A DNA stretch of 64,000 bases from the NCBI RefSeq assembly GCF_001039355.2, contig NW_019776179.1, positions 357,207 to 421,206 on the forward strand. The letters run 5' to 3'. Of the stretch, positions 11,628 to 25,701 are shown piece after piece. The position numbers and the translations under genes are program-made. The stretch's first letter is position 1; each line of letters opens with the position of its first letter. This DNA is from Lingula anatina (lineage: Eukaryota; Brachiopoda; Lingulata; Lingulida; Lingulidae). Below the pieces are notes generated by a model. It was not told the origin of the DNA. It ran no database searches and saw nothing but the letters and a program-made list of their open reading frames with translations.

Positions 11628-14600
11628 GCGCAAAATTATAAGCGAGTTACTCTGGCAGAAGCGTGGTTTTGTTGGGGTTGCAAAAATGCCACCCGTATGA
11701 CCGGTTTAAGAATTCCGTTAACCCTGTCTTCGATCTTCACCTGAAACGTTCTGAGTATAACACAAACATTTTTAAGCAAAAGATTAATGAATTTCCTAGT
11801 TTTTCAGAGACGCACTTATAATGCAGCTAGAAAGTATAGGTATCCATGCTATATTTAAACGCAGCTTGTAATGGTGCAATTCATGTTTATCTACAGTTTA
11901 TCTGTATCAATTCCGATGCTCTTTCATTGATAACTTCTTTGACAGCCCATTTCCTATGGCGGCCAGCCGTTTTAAGTGACTAATCCCTTGTTGTACACTT
12001 AATGTGTTAGCTACTTCTTCTGTGAAAATAAATTATTCATCGAAATAAGGGCGACTCACATTATTTCAGTCACGTGTTTTAAAGTATATTAGATTTCATA
12101 ACACTGTAATGTACATGTACACGTACTGCCAGTTCAGCGCGGCATTTCAATAATTACATGGAATGAACTGCAATTATTGTAAGAGCGATTTTGATCGTGC
12201 ATGTTTTATGGGCATAGATGACTGTGAATCTACACATTTACTGTGACAATTTTCAAATAAAGGCGTTCAACAATGTTCATTTTGATAGGAAATACATAAC
12301 TTACAATCCAGTCAAAGATTTCATAAGGATCGATTATTATATTTGCCATTTAATCACCAAAGTTATCACACATGTCAATGTTATCACAGAGTTTAATCTT
12401 TTCGTCATGATGCAAGGAAATCAAATATGAGAATATTCAACTTATGTCTTTCTGTAAAGTATACACAAAGAACCTTTTCCATTATTGGTATAGACCATTT
12501 AACGTTTGCATTCTCATGTTTTTTAATAAGCAGTTCAAATATTTTGTATAGATTTTGCACTTCAATAAGCAAGTACATGTATTTTCATAGTCTGAACAAC
12601 ATTCAAGGATATCTACAGATGATATTGAAGCGTGCTCACTTAAGGACCTAGTTTCTGGAAGCACTTAGTGCTTTTTATGTCTTTATGTTTGTCTGCAATT
12701 ATGCAAACGCCTTTGCTACCATTGGATTCGTCTACAGCAGGTAAGAGAAGTTGCAGAAAAATTACACAAATTTCGACATGCCCACTTTGTCTTGTTTACA
12801 AATACGATTTACCCCATTAAACGGTTAGTGAGCAGGTGGTTTTTGTCTATACTACATAAAGCATCATCGTTATTTTCTGTGATTGAAATAAATTACCCCT
12901 ATTAAAAAATTAATATTCGCATTTTTTAAACACTGTGATTTGAAGAATTGCAAAAAGTAAAGTTAGCATTGATTGACAAAGGAAAAAGAAGGAAAATACA
13001 GTAAAAAAGTAAGAGGAGAGTATGTTTGCCTAATTTGCATTTTTTAAATCAGGGTATCTTTTTTATGGCTAAATCCAGTCCACTTTCATTACTTTACATT
13101 GGGTAGGTTTATTATCTTAATAAATTTTCATGCTTATAGAGTAACTTGCTCGACAAATAAACTGAATCATCTTTAGACACGTATACATGTATGATTCCAA
13201 TGGTACCTTTGATAGTATGCATTACAATATTCTTTGCATGTCACATGAGCAGCACTGTTACATGTGCAATTTCAAATTGCATTCACACAAGATCTAATGC
13301 AGGCCTATTTTGGGTTAAAAGCTAGGTTGTACATGTAGGCAAACAAATTGATAAATTATTGCTTTTATTGTCCTGATCGGCCCTCAAAACACAGCGCCTT
13401 TAGAAGAGATTTATCAACAAGACAACTGAAACAACTGATCCATGAACTTTAAACCTTATTAATTGTTCGTTTATAAAATTGCTTGTGTACCCAATCTAAA
13501 ACCCGGAACACGTCCGCGTTAAACTTCCATTTCCCGTAAAAGAAACGACATTTTGGTAAGTATATTTTAGAAGAATTAACCTGCATTTTAAAGATGTAAT
13601 AAACATAACAGAAAAAAACTTTCAGTTTCTAGGTAGCTATTTCTCATAGTACTTAACGCTGAGAGAAACGCAGAATCAGATCGAAAATCATGCAATACCA
13701 CTCGCCATCTACACATTAAGAGCTTTTTTCATCATTAAAACACCTGTGAACTCTTAGAAAGTATACCTATCTAAATGTCGGTTATGAAAACTATCATGTA
13801 AATACAAGGCAAAAGACAAATATAACAAAAATCGTGACAAGTATATACATGTATATTGGCGTTCAAGATGTATCGAGAAGGGAATGCATCATCTCCTCTG
13901 GAAGCGTACTTGCATAGCTCATTTGAAGTGTTTCTCAGCACTGCATTGCTTGATACACGAGAGCATGCTGGACCAAACTTGCAATGATATTGTACTTAGT
14001 ATCTAATATATGAATAATCCTGGTAACTACTAACCGTGAAATGACAGAGCTTAATAGAGCTGCCATGTACAACCAAACTAATGCAAAAGCAATCATGGAG
14101 GCGCAATTTAGAATCCCGTAACTGGTCATTAGCAGTATTTACAAATGTGAATTCTCAAGAAAAGGTTCTGTAAGCGGACAAGAAAAGGGAGGTGCTTCAT
14201 ACCGAGTATGATCACAAAAAAAAAAAAAAAAAAAAAATGGAATTACACAGGGGGGAATGTTTTTTTCCAGACATATTCCAGAAAGGAGAAAAAGTCGCCC
14301 GCCAGTCCCTACCAAGTGATCCATGGTAATTTGAAAGCTTTTCATCGATCCCGTACCTGTAAGGTCACTAACGCCATGTCGCCTGTTTCCAGCAATTTCC
14401 TGTGATGTCTAACCCACTCAACCCGTGAAACAAGCCAAATCCGTGCCGGATGCCTGACTGTCTTCGTAGATTTAAACTTTTTAGATTGGATCTCTCTCTC
14501 TCTCCTTCTCTCTCGTTTTGATTATTTTTGGGAGTCAATGGTCACTGGGTTCCTGGGATTTTTTAATATTTCACCCCATCTTCGTATGATTATTCTTCAT

Positions 14601-17116
14601 TTTACCACAAATATCTTTTATTGGTGGTTAGTGAGATTAGATGTCCCTAAGGTGTCAAACGAAATCGGTGATATTTGATGACATTTGAAGTAAATGGCAA
14701 TGATCGGGTCGATTGCTGACCAAAATCAGATGAAAATGGATCATCAAAAAAGTGTAGCTCACAAAAATGCCAACGAGAAATCTCATCAGCCATTAATGGA
14801 TTATTTCTACAATTTTTCAACAATAGTGGGGGCAATTCGTTTTTTTTTTTTTTTTAAGAAAAACACGGAAACACTATCTTTTCTTCCTCTATACAACGAG
14901 AAAGATATATAAATACGGCTGTTAAGGAATTTGGCTATTTCAAATTTGCCAATTCGTTTTCAATATAGAGACTAATTGACTTTACTCTCAAAACACCTCG
15001 GGTTCTTAGATGACAATGAAAAGACAGGGAAATCGGTAATAAGTGAACGTGTCCTTTGCACGTTTGGTTGTTTTGAATATGTATATTGAAGTGATAGTCT
15101 TCTCATCAGGAAGGTGCTAGTGTTGAAGCACATCTAGCTTGGAACCTTATTAAGTAGAAATAGTGTTTGGGTTAAAGGACAATCTCCTTTCGTTGTGGCA
15201 CCACATGCCATAAACGGCCATAGGAGCATGAGTTGAAATGCTGAGAAGCAAAGTGACTGGAAAAGTTTGATTATCCTTTAAAATATATGACTATAAATTG
15301 CATGCATCTGCCATCGATTTTAACCGATATGTATAAGAATACGTGCTGCAGTTTTGCGATATTGATTAATAAGACGTGTAATTATACTAGGCTACAACAT
15401 TTTATCATGTGAAAACAGAAAAGGCATTTTTGTCTTCATTACACAGTGTAGAACATCCAATTGAACTCATGCAGTCAAACTCTCTTTGCTTTTGGGATGT
15501 GATTGTTATGTCATTAGACTGCCATCTGCACATTTTAAAAGCTCATTTTTCATAACAATCAATGGGAACGATAATCCAAAACCACCAACTTTCTAATGCG
15601 TTTGGAATATCAGGGAATTTTATGTCTTCAAAATTGGAAAAAAGATCATTTAGACATTCTAGCTAAATTATGCATCACTGAGAAAAAATGCCTACACTTA
15701 AGATGTGAAAATTGTGGCTGCCATCTTAAATCAATCGGTTATTCATGCTGGGAAAAGTCAAACACCACAAATCTTCGCAAAGTAACTGGCTAAGCAATCA
15801 AGGATGAAAGGTATACATAAAAACATCCCATGCAACTTTTAGATCAAGCTCAAAATAACCTGGCAGTAACAACTATTTTGGAGTTTAATCAGTTTTTCAA
15901 TTGTGTCTACTTATCCAATATTTACTTCCTGAGCGTGAAAAGGAATATATTATCCTCTATCTAAAAGGCGTTTGGAGGTTTGGCTCCCAAGAAAGTTAAG
16001 TTTGTTTACTTGAACTTTGCACATATCAGACTAGAACCAGTTACATGTACATATGATTGCTAAATGCCTTGAACGAAAGCACCGCCAGAGATAACATAAT
16101 TCGACCATTTATCGCCCATGGTGTAAACGATGGCAAAGATGAGATTGAGAACGTTGCAACCCAACTAAAACTCACTGTGATCACGTCTTTAACACGAGTG
16201 GGGCGTTATTAGTCAAGCCTTGGACTGTTGAAAGTACTACAGATGTCCTTCCATTTTTTGATATACACTGGTCGACAGTTCACTTGCATTTTTTCACTCT
16301 CAACTCATATCCAACAGATCAAATTTATGGCACTAACTTTGCACAATAATGTTTTACAACGTAGTGCTTCATCTCTAAACCATCTTCTTTTTCTGAATCG
16401 TTCAAGCCATTTATTTTCAGATCATCTTCAAAGCGAAGCCCGTGGCATTAATTAATGTTTGCAAGCTCATGTAAGCATGGCGTGAAAGTGAGATACACTG
16501 GATACACTATTTGATAAGACATGTATGTACGGTCTAATCTTTTCTCACTTCGTTAATTATCGGGGCATATAAGGACACTGTTATGTTTTATAATAAGATA
16601 AGACATTTTGTTTTAGAAAATGAATGAGGTATATAAAATACATTAAAGGATAAAACTAAGTAAGTTAAAATAAGATTTAAATAAAATAAGGTGATACAGG
16701 AAATGAGCAAATTTAATCACAAGCAAATTTGTACATTTCGAATATGTACGAGTTCAGCAGCCATGCTGTTCTTACTGGAAATTTTCCTTTACTTGGTATA
16801 ATTCAATTAACTTGGAGGTGTCAAGTGGCAAGGTCAGATGTTTTACAAGGGGCTTACAAGAGAGGAAAATATATAAAACTCAGCCCAGCGGTGTCCACTG
16901 GAATTGAATTTCAAATTAAAAATTGAGACGGGACTTAAGCATAGGCCTCATTGTTATTGTGATCATTCTGTATAAGATATGTACGGGAAACAGGCTGCGA
17001 CTGCACGTCTACACTTACAGCTATGCAATGTAGGCCTACGGGCAGTATAGCCTAACAAGTGTTTGCACTAGGCTTTACCAATATTGATGAATTACCAGAG
17101 TGCAGTGTACCCAGCT

Positions 17117-17142
17117 TCACGTGGGCAAGCCTCACGTGGGCA
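17117..17142. promoter_or_regulatory. Two tandem TCACGTGGGCA words (E-box pair)
   Basis: TCACGTGGGCA occurs at 17117-17127 and again at 17132-17142, 15 bases start to start. Each contains the palindromic E-box CACGTG, the core site for bHLH factors of the USF/MYC/CLOCK class. No gene is recognised nearby, so a regulatory role is inference only. Confidence 0.3.
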
Positions 17143-19681
17143 GCACTTGACTATATTGTATTGCTTTTCATTTTGCAAGAACCACAAAATTAGTTCCCAA
17201 TGGGTAACGAAATTAAACCGGTTGACAATGAATCCCACTTTACGCTGTTCACATATTGAAAATGAGTATTTGTCGTCTGTGTTGCAGATTTGTCGTCTGC
17301 AACACTAGTATCTCGCTAAAGCAGGAATAGCAAAATCGAATACCAGTTTGCAATCAAGGCAAAGGTAAAGCCAAGCTTTAAAGTCTGATTACAACAGCAA
17401 TTAACGACGTGTTTTACATAATTGGTAACAAGTGGGAATAGCCGTTTCTTGATCGCGTGTGGCATTTCACAGGTGTGTGTTACTTTAAAATTCGAAACAA
17501 AGCTCACTGTTCTTTTAGTATGGTATGGTTAAGTGTACGTGTCCTTTAAAAACGTTTTACGTAATAGTAGCAATTTTAAGCTGTTTAGTGGTTATTTAGA
17601 TAACCCAATTGTCTTTAATAGGATGCAGTTGATGATCCTCACCATGAGATAATTTTCCAAACAAACGGGAAAGCCGGTAATTACACCAATGTTCAGCCAA
17701 GTGCGATTGGCATTTCCCGGTATCATTATAATGAGAAATCGTTTTCCAGCAATGATCTGAATTCGATCTGATATTGTACATGTATAGTTCATAACTCGAT
17801 TTCAATGGCTGTGGCTCTAATTGTTGGAATTAGTCTCATCCGCACAGCACCATCAACCCTATGTCATGCTGGTTATAGAAAAAAGACAGCCCGCCATTGT
17901 TGACAATAGTGATTTTACCTGGTTGTTTCTTAGAAGCATCAAGTGATCTTTTGTAGTTGTCAACCTTTATTGTTAAATGCACAACCTGCAAACCCGTGAT
18001 AAATTAAATTGCAGTGACAAGACACTTCCACGCCGCGCCGTGCTAATGATGGCTCAATTTTAACCGATTGTTTAAATTGTTAAAAGACAAGTGAACAGGT
18101 GTTTGAACCTCTTAACCTTGTTATGCTCCACAAACACCTTTGTGAGAAGCATGTTGCTGCCCAATTTTTATCTATCGGCTGACTTTGTGCTTGCATTGTA
18201 TTGTATAAAACCACTTAAACCCGTTACGACTTCTGCTCAAACATCTTAAGGATTGCCGGAGGTTTGTCTGTCGCCTTATCTACCCAAGGGAGGCAGCAGA
18301 GATATACTTATGTGTCTAAACACTCAAGGCAAATAATTTTATTGAAATCTATTGAATAGGGAATGTTATGTACTTTGTACTTTGAAAGGTCAAGCTTTCT
18401 TGTTTCAACGTCGGTTTTATTGTTTCTCAATGTAATCGGCATCGTTACGAATCACAGTCAGTTTAAAGCAGGGACTTGAGGGAATGGTCAGCGAAAGCCT
18501 GTTTTATCTATCTAGCTATTTCTCTTCCGTGTATATGAAGCTGGCGAGAACTTTGTTTTGTTTTACTATGGTAGTTATAAGGCCCGATGTCTCCCAAAAT
18601 GCAAATGCGCCATTCGACACACTTCGACACATATCTACGCAATTCCACAATTTTTTTTCAAATCCGTGTTTCAAATATTTTGGACAATATTGTTTGACAC
18701 CAGTTTGAAATTTCGTGCCTTTGGTATAGCTTAGAGTACATATTAGTACATATAAATTAATGATTGTCATTTTAAATTTTACTTTAATCAAATATCTTGA
18801 AATTCATGCTTTCAAAAAATTGTATCCTTTAAAATGTCTTATTAAACATCCCACAATTCTGTTGACTCCCAACATTTGAGTTCAAGTGATAATTAAGTAA
18901 TAAAATTAAGCAAGGTAATTTTTACTTGCATTTTTACGTGTAATTCCCAATAAAGATTGCAAAAATAGGCTAACATACATGTAGGGGAGTCGCTCACATT
19001 ACTCTACAAGATATTCAAGGAAATTCATATCCGTTTTGAAGTAATTAAATCCCTTGCTCAGTTGCACTTAGTTTAGATGCAGAGTCTGGTGTATTGAAAA
19101 AAACATGGACTTGGTACAGGGATAATTGTATTACCAGTTTTGTTTTATCTCTTGGATACTAAAGGCTAATGGTGCATCATATTTCCATCAATAATTCATT
19201 TATAATCTACATATCATTTCTTCTAAATCAAACAAGCAAGTGATGCTGACTCACTACGCAACCTTTCATTCATTATTTCCTTGAATGTTAAATTAAATCG
19301 TTATCACTTAGATGTTGTGGTAAATTAATATTATTAACCACGGTAAATGATCTTTTCCAGTATCGTGACAAATCTTAAAGCTTACACAACTACTGCCTCT
19401 ATTCTGCCTTTTTTGTCGTGATGCTGTGGTGGCCCGATCATTCTGGTGGCGATCTTTCTCATCTCATCTCATCTCCGAAGATGTGAGATACATGTGCATT
19501 TTCAGGACAAAAAGAGAACTTCTTAAGCATAATTTTTTGTTTTCAATTACATATGAGATAGTGTACTAGTTGCTTATGCCCCTGTGAGACCTTGTTACGC
19601 CATAACGAGACCTCTCGTGATGGACACTGGTAGCAAGACTTTTGCTAGTGTTTTGAGGTTACATAATCTAAAACAATAAAA

Positions 19682-19855
19682 CCCCCTTTACACTGGACGG
19701 CGTCCTTTCTGCGCCCTTTGTGCAACCATGAAACTGGCATTGCTGTGGTCGTGGAAAGGAGGCCCAATCATCGTTTTGGTCGCAAAATGAATGCTCAATG
19801 ATTAGCCAGTTGTCGGCATGTTAAGTCATTTTTTTACTTTTACGGGACGCAGAAA
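19682..19855. mobile_element. MITE, family 1, copy 2 (right end truncated)
   Basis: Begins CCCCCTTTACACTGGACGGC followed by GTCCTTTC. It then shares ACCATGAAACTGGCA, GAAAGGAGGC, AGTTGTCGGCA and TACGGGACGC with the element at 2705-2910, same orientation. After TACGGGACGC the match ends, so the right terminal inverted repeat is missing. The left end here is the best guide to the family's true terminus. Confidence 0.7.
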
Positions 19856-22800
19856 GATCTTGATCACTTGGACAACACCTTACAACCAAATGTCGACTAA
19901 TACCACTGTTACAAAAGTATGTCAACAAACATTCTCCTTGCGGTTTCAAACCTAGTATTTACGGGGTTTTAAATTATAAAGATTTGATGAAAGGTAATGT
20001 GAAAGATAATTTGAACGAAAATGTATAATCTTGAAGCGTTAATTCTCCAACTGGATAGCAAGTCATGTCCGAAGACAGTGTTACCCTATGCACCGTAGCC
20101 GCATTGATCGATATTACAAAGTGAGGTAAATTTTAATTAACAGTAAACACAAATGACCTTATAAAATCATTTCCTTGGCTCGACAATAAAGTCTCAAGGG
20201 TGATGCCCTGCCTCTCGTACGTAAGGAAATAAGGGTCGCCAGTGCGCGTGCGCTTGTCACATTAGAAGACGCTTGTAAGTAAAATTACCTGCTATACGTA
20301 TATAATCCTTTAAACCACAATCAATACCACGTTCAGCTGCTTTCGATATTTTGCCATCTTCACAAAGAACCAAAAAGGCAGGATTTTTAGAATGCAATTT
20401 GACGATTTCTACATTTCTGGAGGTCAGGACATTTTATGGACCATATTTTGTCTCTTGGCTCAAGCCTAGTGAGCTGTTCTACGTGTTCTTATATACTCTC
20501 CGTCATTTTAATTTTTTCCATTTATTTATTTTGCGTTTAATGCAGTTTTGAGCTGATTTTTGAGCTGAAATGTGTCATTGAATATTGGAAAAGGTTTTCT
20601 GAAAAGACACTATAAGGAAATGGCGATCTCCTATACAGCCAGCCTTAATTTATCGCGTTAGTCGATAGATTTTTAAACATAAATCGTTATCCGGAAAAAA
20701 AGAATTTTATATGGATTTGTGCACTGAATCGCAATGTCATTAAAATATTAAAGAAGTTTTCTGGGCATGCTTATTTCTTTACCATCTAAACGCGCTCTCT
20801 GGGCTAGGGATTTTTTTCTCGGCCCGCATGGTAATTTAGCCAACTTTACATAGAAAGGAGATTTGTTACTTGGAAATAGTCCACTAATATGCTTTATTTT
20901 AATATACAGACAGCCGTTGTAGACAGGGGGTTGAGGTCAAGGATGAGTCCTGGCATATCATATAATCATATCATATAATCCTGGCATATATAATCTCCTT
21001 ACCTGTATATTCCCAGTTACTCCTTCCAAGAACCCAGCATCTACCAGATCAAGGACAACCAACTCTCCGTGACCACACAGAACTGACCGTTTTGTTTTAA
21101 GTCTACAGAAAAAATGTTTCAGGGACAACTATATCTGAATCTTCCTCTTGCAGCGCCATTGCTAGAGCACCCAATCAAATATTTTTTACAGTAAATTTTC
21201 TCCACAACATCGTGCTTTCACTGCAAGCTTTAATTATTTTCACACACTCAGCTTAGTTTATTTTCTCAAAAAAGCATAACTGAAAGAAATCCAGCACGTG
21301 TGATTTCACGAGGTGTTTCGCAATAGTTCTCTTGTAAATTAATGATAAAAGGAACCTCTTATTTATTTCCCAGATTTACGTTTCTCGCAATTCCTATTAC
21401 TAGTGGCCTTAGTTAGGAAGGGCAATTCATCCATATCAGTTTACATTTTCCTCAAGTAGATGCCATTAAGCTTATCAAGTGTGACACGAGGTGCTTCTAT
21501 ATAAATGCATATATCGTGTGGAGCCTTAAACGACCGACGTCCCAATATGATCTATAATTATTCAGCAATTTCCCAAGGATTTTCTTTCTATCATTTAGAA
21601 ATGATTCCCTTATATCATTAGAAACCTATATTTGTAATCATTGGCTGCATTTAAGCAGTATTGTATGGTAACACATATTACATATTGTACATATTGTATA
21701 CACGTCCTTGAACAACGTCAGCCCGTATTTTTCTGACAAAACCTTATTTTTTATTGTACATATTGCAAACGTACCTTTTAACATTTGGGTAAATGAGAAA
21801 ATAGAATGTTAACATTTAACCTGAAAAGACCCAAGGTTGTTAATGTATGGTTTTTGTCCTCATAGCTCAATATCAAATCCCATTTATTAATGCCCTGGCC
21901 AGTATGTACTAGAGTTGGAATGGGGGGGAAGGGGGGGGGCAGAGGCAGGCCGGCGGCTTATATCATTTATTACGGAAAGCTAAATAAATTGGTTTAATAA
22001 AGATATGTGAACAGTATAATAAGAATTACACAAATAAGTAAAAAAGAAAGACATAAAGGAAGAGATGGATTAACAAAACATGAAGAGCGATACATTTAGT
22101 TAACGAGGGCAAACCGAAGAATGAAAACAAGCAGATGTGAGAGACGAGAAGCAAAAAACTATATTATACATATCAGCGCCGTCGGCGGTTGCAACAAATA
22201 GCCTGAAATTTGAAGATATGTCTTTCTCCATCATTTCTATCATCAGGTTTTCGTTTGTTTTATTTCGTTGATATCTTTAAAGCTGTTTTAATTATTTGGT
22301 TTTAGGCATCTTTAGTTGCAATATACTGCCGTCCACTCGAGAAAAAAGCCTTTCCCTTCAGCTTTGTGCAAATGATAAGCTGCGTTTTACTTGCACACTT
22401 CGAAAAATAATTCCATTATTGCTCAATGTGGTTCAAAAAGGCAAGTCTAAAACCTGATATGTTCCGGTTGTAAAAAAATATCAATAAATACTACCTAAGA
22501 AATTCATAATTTGCTGATGTGATGAAATAGAAAACAGAATCATTTCACGAAAATTAAGACCTTTGAGAGGAAACTTGAATAACGCAATCATTACCTCAAC
22601 ATATTAGGACCACTCAGTTCTTATCGAGCATTCAATATAGGGGATTTAATGAAGATCATTTTACTTTAATTGGATCATTTATTTCATGGATTAGATAGTA
22701 ATTTGAGCAATAGTAGCATAGAATATTTGAGACCTAAAGAATGCGTTGTCAAATCAACCGTAGGAATACACATTAAAAGTGCTTAAACTTAACTGAGAAA

Positions 22801-23970
22801 AGCTTAGCCATCCATTCCAGTTCTTAATGCAGTCCATTGGGTCAACAAAAATGACTATAGAATGAGTATCAATGTTTATGTCAATTCGACAAGACCACTG
22901 ATGATCTTTTTAGTTTTCTTTTTTTTTTGTATCCTCGATGATTTTGTCTGAAAGTGTTTTGTCTGGACGTGGAATATTGATTACATCCATCTCTATTCAT
23001 TCTGTACTTTTTCCTTAACAATCCCAGTGCATCTTGTCAAAAAGACCGAAAAGCGAACACACACATCAGTTGCTCCTATGGATATTGATAACGCTTGTCA
23101 CAAACACTCTTCCGTCACCGATTTTTCTTACTTAAAGCCAAAAATTTCCCGCGGATGTGACACGTCGTTATTTGTACATGTACAACTCTATCCATTGCTT
23201 TTATTTTCTTTATGGATATTGACACATGAAAATCTCAAAGTTTGCTGACCATTTGCTCAATCGACCAGCTAATCTAGAGACAAATTGGTTCAGCTTTGTC
23301 TTGCAATAAAGTTCTTAGAAAAATATTTCAGAAAATAATATTGTGTAGCATTCATTTTCTTTATCTCAGACGCTATCACTCGCATCCGTGTGACTTGTTT
23401 TCAATATGTAATTGATAGAAAAATCCATTCGCACAAGTGTTCGCTAAATTACCAATGGACCGGCATTATTTCAAGACTAACCGTCAACTGTTATTATGTA
23501 TATCACTGATTTTATTAGCCGGAAAGTTTGACATTCAAATAATCTTTTCTAAGAATCATTCACGTTAGGTTGTAATGAAGGCAATATGAGACACAGTCAG
23601 GCCAGGATACCCGGTGCTTGTTAACACTATCATGTAGGAAATTTCAGTTATACGCCATGCATAGATTAAGAACTGTGTTACAATACCACTTAACGTTCTG
23701 GGATTTCATAACACACAAGGCATTAACAATTATAATACAGCCGGCATATATAATAACACATTTTCTCCATCGCCATTGAGATGAATGGCGTCAACATTTT
23801 GAGATTTTTGCGCGAATGATATTTTGAAATCTCTGTGAAAATAGTGCATGCCTATTTGGTGAACGCAAGCGCAGCGCCAACCTTCCTCAAGTGAAAGGTC
23901 TCCACCTCTTACTGAAATGACACCGTCTTACCCCTGCTCCCCCTGTCCTATTAAACACAACATTCTGAAG
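19856..23970. other. Non-coding stretch before the hydrolase gene
   Basis: AT-rich sequence without a supported gene. It includes a tandem CATATCATATAATC-type repeat near 20955-20995 and a G-rich run near 21920-21940. TTTATT at 23511-23516 is AATAAA on the - strand, about 450 bases past the hydrolase stop, and could be its polyadenylation signal. Confidence 0.4.
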
Positions 23971-25160
23971 TCATTCATCCTTTTCTCCATTCTTAATAAA
24001 ATCAAGCACAGCAACAATAAAATCCAAAGCTACCATGTCCGCCCAGCAGTCTGCGCTCGCCCCCTCTAAAAATCCACAGTGGCCGCCATACTGCGTTAGT
24101 GCAAGTAGAAAATTTGGGCTGACTTCAAAAAGGTCCAGGGGTATATGTTCGGGTCCACTTATGGGGTCATCTTTACTGTTTATACACAGCAATGGGATAG
24201 AGATATCATCGACGTCACGAATAGGGTTATTCTTATCCCAATATGTCTCTAAATTTTCCTGTCCGTTAAGCTTACAGTACACTAACTGCTCCAGTTCTTC
24301 CAGCGAATGCGCCCTGCACGCCGCCTCCAGATCAATAAGTTTAGCTAGAGGAGGAGTGTGTCTGCTTATGATCCGTTTAAGACCATACAGTATGAGTCCA
24401 TTATAAGGCTCCCTAATTCCTTGCCTGTACAATTCTTGTTGATCATACGCAGGTGAAATGCACACACACGTACTGAGGTAGGCCGATGAGCCGTATTCGC
24501 CAAGGTACGACATGAGCAAACCACAACCAGCGCTGTATGCGACCCCCGTTAATCTTGCTTGTGGAAAACGCCCCTTTATGTATTTAACCACTTGCCTGAA
24601 TCCAGGGGATCACCGAAGCTCTGGAGCTTGGGCGTGGTTAGGGGACAACCCCCGTGTCCTCGCCTATTAAATACCACGGGCCGATATCCCCTCTTCCCTG
24701 CCTCTCTGATGATTGAATTTACACTGTAAGCATCGCCGCAAAATCCGGGAATAATGATCAGAATAGGGCTAGATTTTCGTAGTTTTTTATGCTCCCTAGC
24801 GCGACACCAGTCTATCGCAACGATCCCTTTGTCTTTCATTTGCAGGAACTCCCGATCTACTGACATCGTTTCTTTTGGGAGGATCGCTCCGATGAAAGTT
24901 TGAGCGTGAGGATTGCGAGCCCAGAATGTTGGCATGAACGCTCTCGTGAGTCGAGGACAGCGTTTCAGTACAAATTTCGCCAATGCGGACTCCTTATAGT
25001 GCAAAGTCGGTGTCGAACCCTCTGAATCAAACAGCGATTTTAGTAATCCGTACAGCATAACGGCGCCAACACTAACAACGGTCAGTAAAAATAGAATTAA
25101 GAAAATCCCAACAGCTAATGTTACCATACCTGCACATACTAGACAGCTCGTCTCTATCAT
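23971..25160 (-). CDS. ABHD1/ABHD3/YheT-type alpha/beta hydrolase, with one apparent frameshift
   Basis: Expected role, from the family: a membrane-anchored serine hydrolase acting on lipids or phospholipids. The ATG at 25160 opens a protein of about 396 residues, the usual size for ABHD1/3. Residues 7-41 are a hydrophobic anchor. RNPHAQTF near residue 82 is the family's NPHLQT-type motif, and IIIPGFCGD (136-143) is the oxyanion region. The probable triad is Ser210 in GVAYSAG, Asp331/332 in NSKDDP and His361 in YGGHCGFLEG. The classical GxSxG is changed to AxSxG. Reading frame breaks near 24598-24602: GDPLD continues as FRQVVKYIKG only if one base is missing, most simply a T (GATTC for GATTTC), which restores the conserved Asp. 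The whole coding region is one exon. A CAG acceptor-like site at about 25171 suggests a 5'-UTR exon further up. The broken frame could be an assembly error or a decaying copy. Confidence 0.85.
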
Positions 25161-25669
25161 GAACGATCTCCAAGCCTGCAAGTAGAGCAAACGCGTTGTG
25201 TTGTGATACGAGTTAAGTTATAATTGCACAGCCTTGTTAATCTGTCGCTTGGAATAACTTCCGTTAAAGGATCCACATTACAGCAACCGTATGTGTTTAA
25301 CTTTTCTGTCAATGTGCATCATGAATAGCAATAAAGGTGTTAATAAAAACGAAGAATCTTTGAAATATGCACGATCCAATGACACACTAGTAAATGCGCA
25401 GATCATCGTCATTTAACTACCCAGCGAATTTACGTCACGCGTTTGTTATGTTAATAATTCAAACTATCCGTGTTGGGTGAAATAGGTAATTGCCAAATTG
25501 CGTCCAGTGTGAAAACAGTCCGTGCGTGCCTGAGGTCCTCACACAGCGTATTGATTCCCCTTGCTGCTGGCTGCAGCTTTATTCATAAAGATACATGCAC
25601 AGTTCAATTACGGAGCCTCTTTGACAGGCGTCGGCTATCGACATGAATGACTAAGTGAATGATACTGCC

Positions 25670-25670
<1 letters not shown>

Positions 25671-25701
<31 letters not shown>

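Larger units (their letters stand above)
4836..19681. other. Long intergenic or intronic stretch without a supported gene
   Basis: Besides the TA tract at 5114-5174, it holds (CT)n tracts at about 6601-6641 and 11595-11624, poly-A near 14217-14237 and poly-T near 14840-14855. A pair of TCACGTGGGCA words lies near 17.1 kb, and about ten copies of TACATGTA are scattered through it. Open frames are short (60-91 codons), overlap in opposing frames and lack paired splice signals. I cannot exclude small exons of split genes, but none stands out. Confidence 0.45.
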
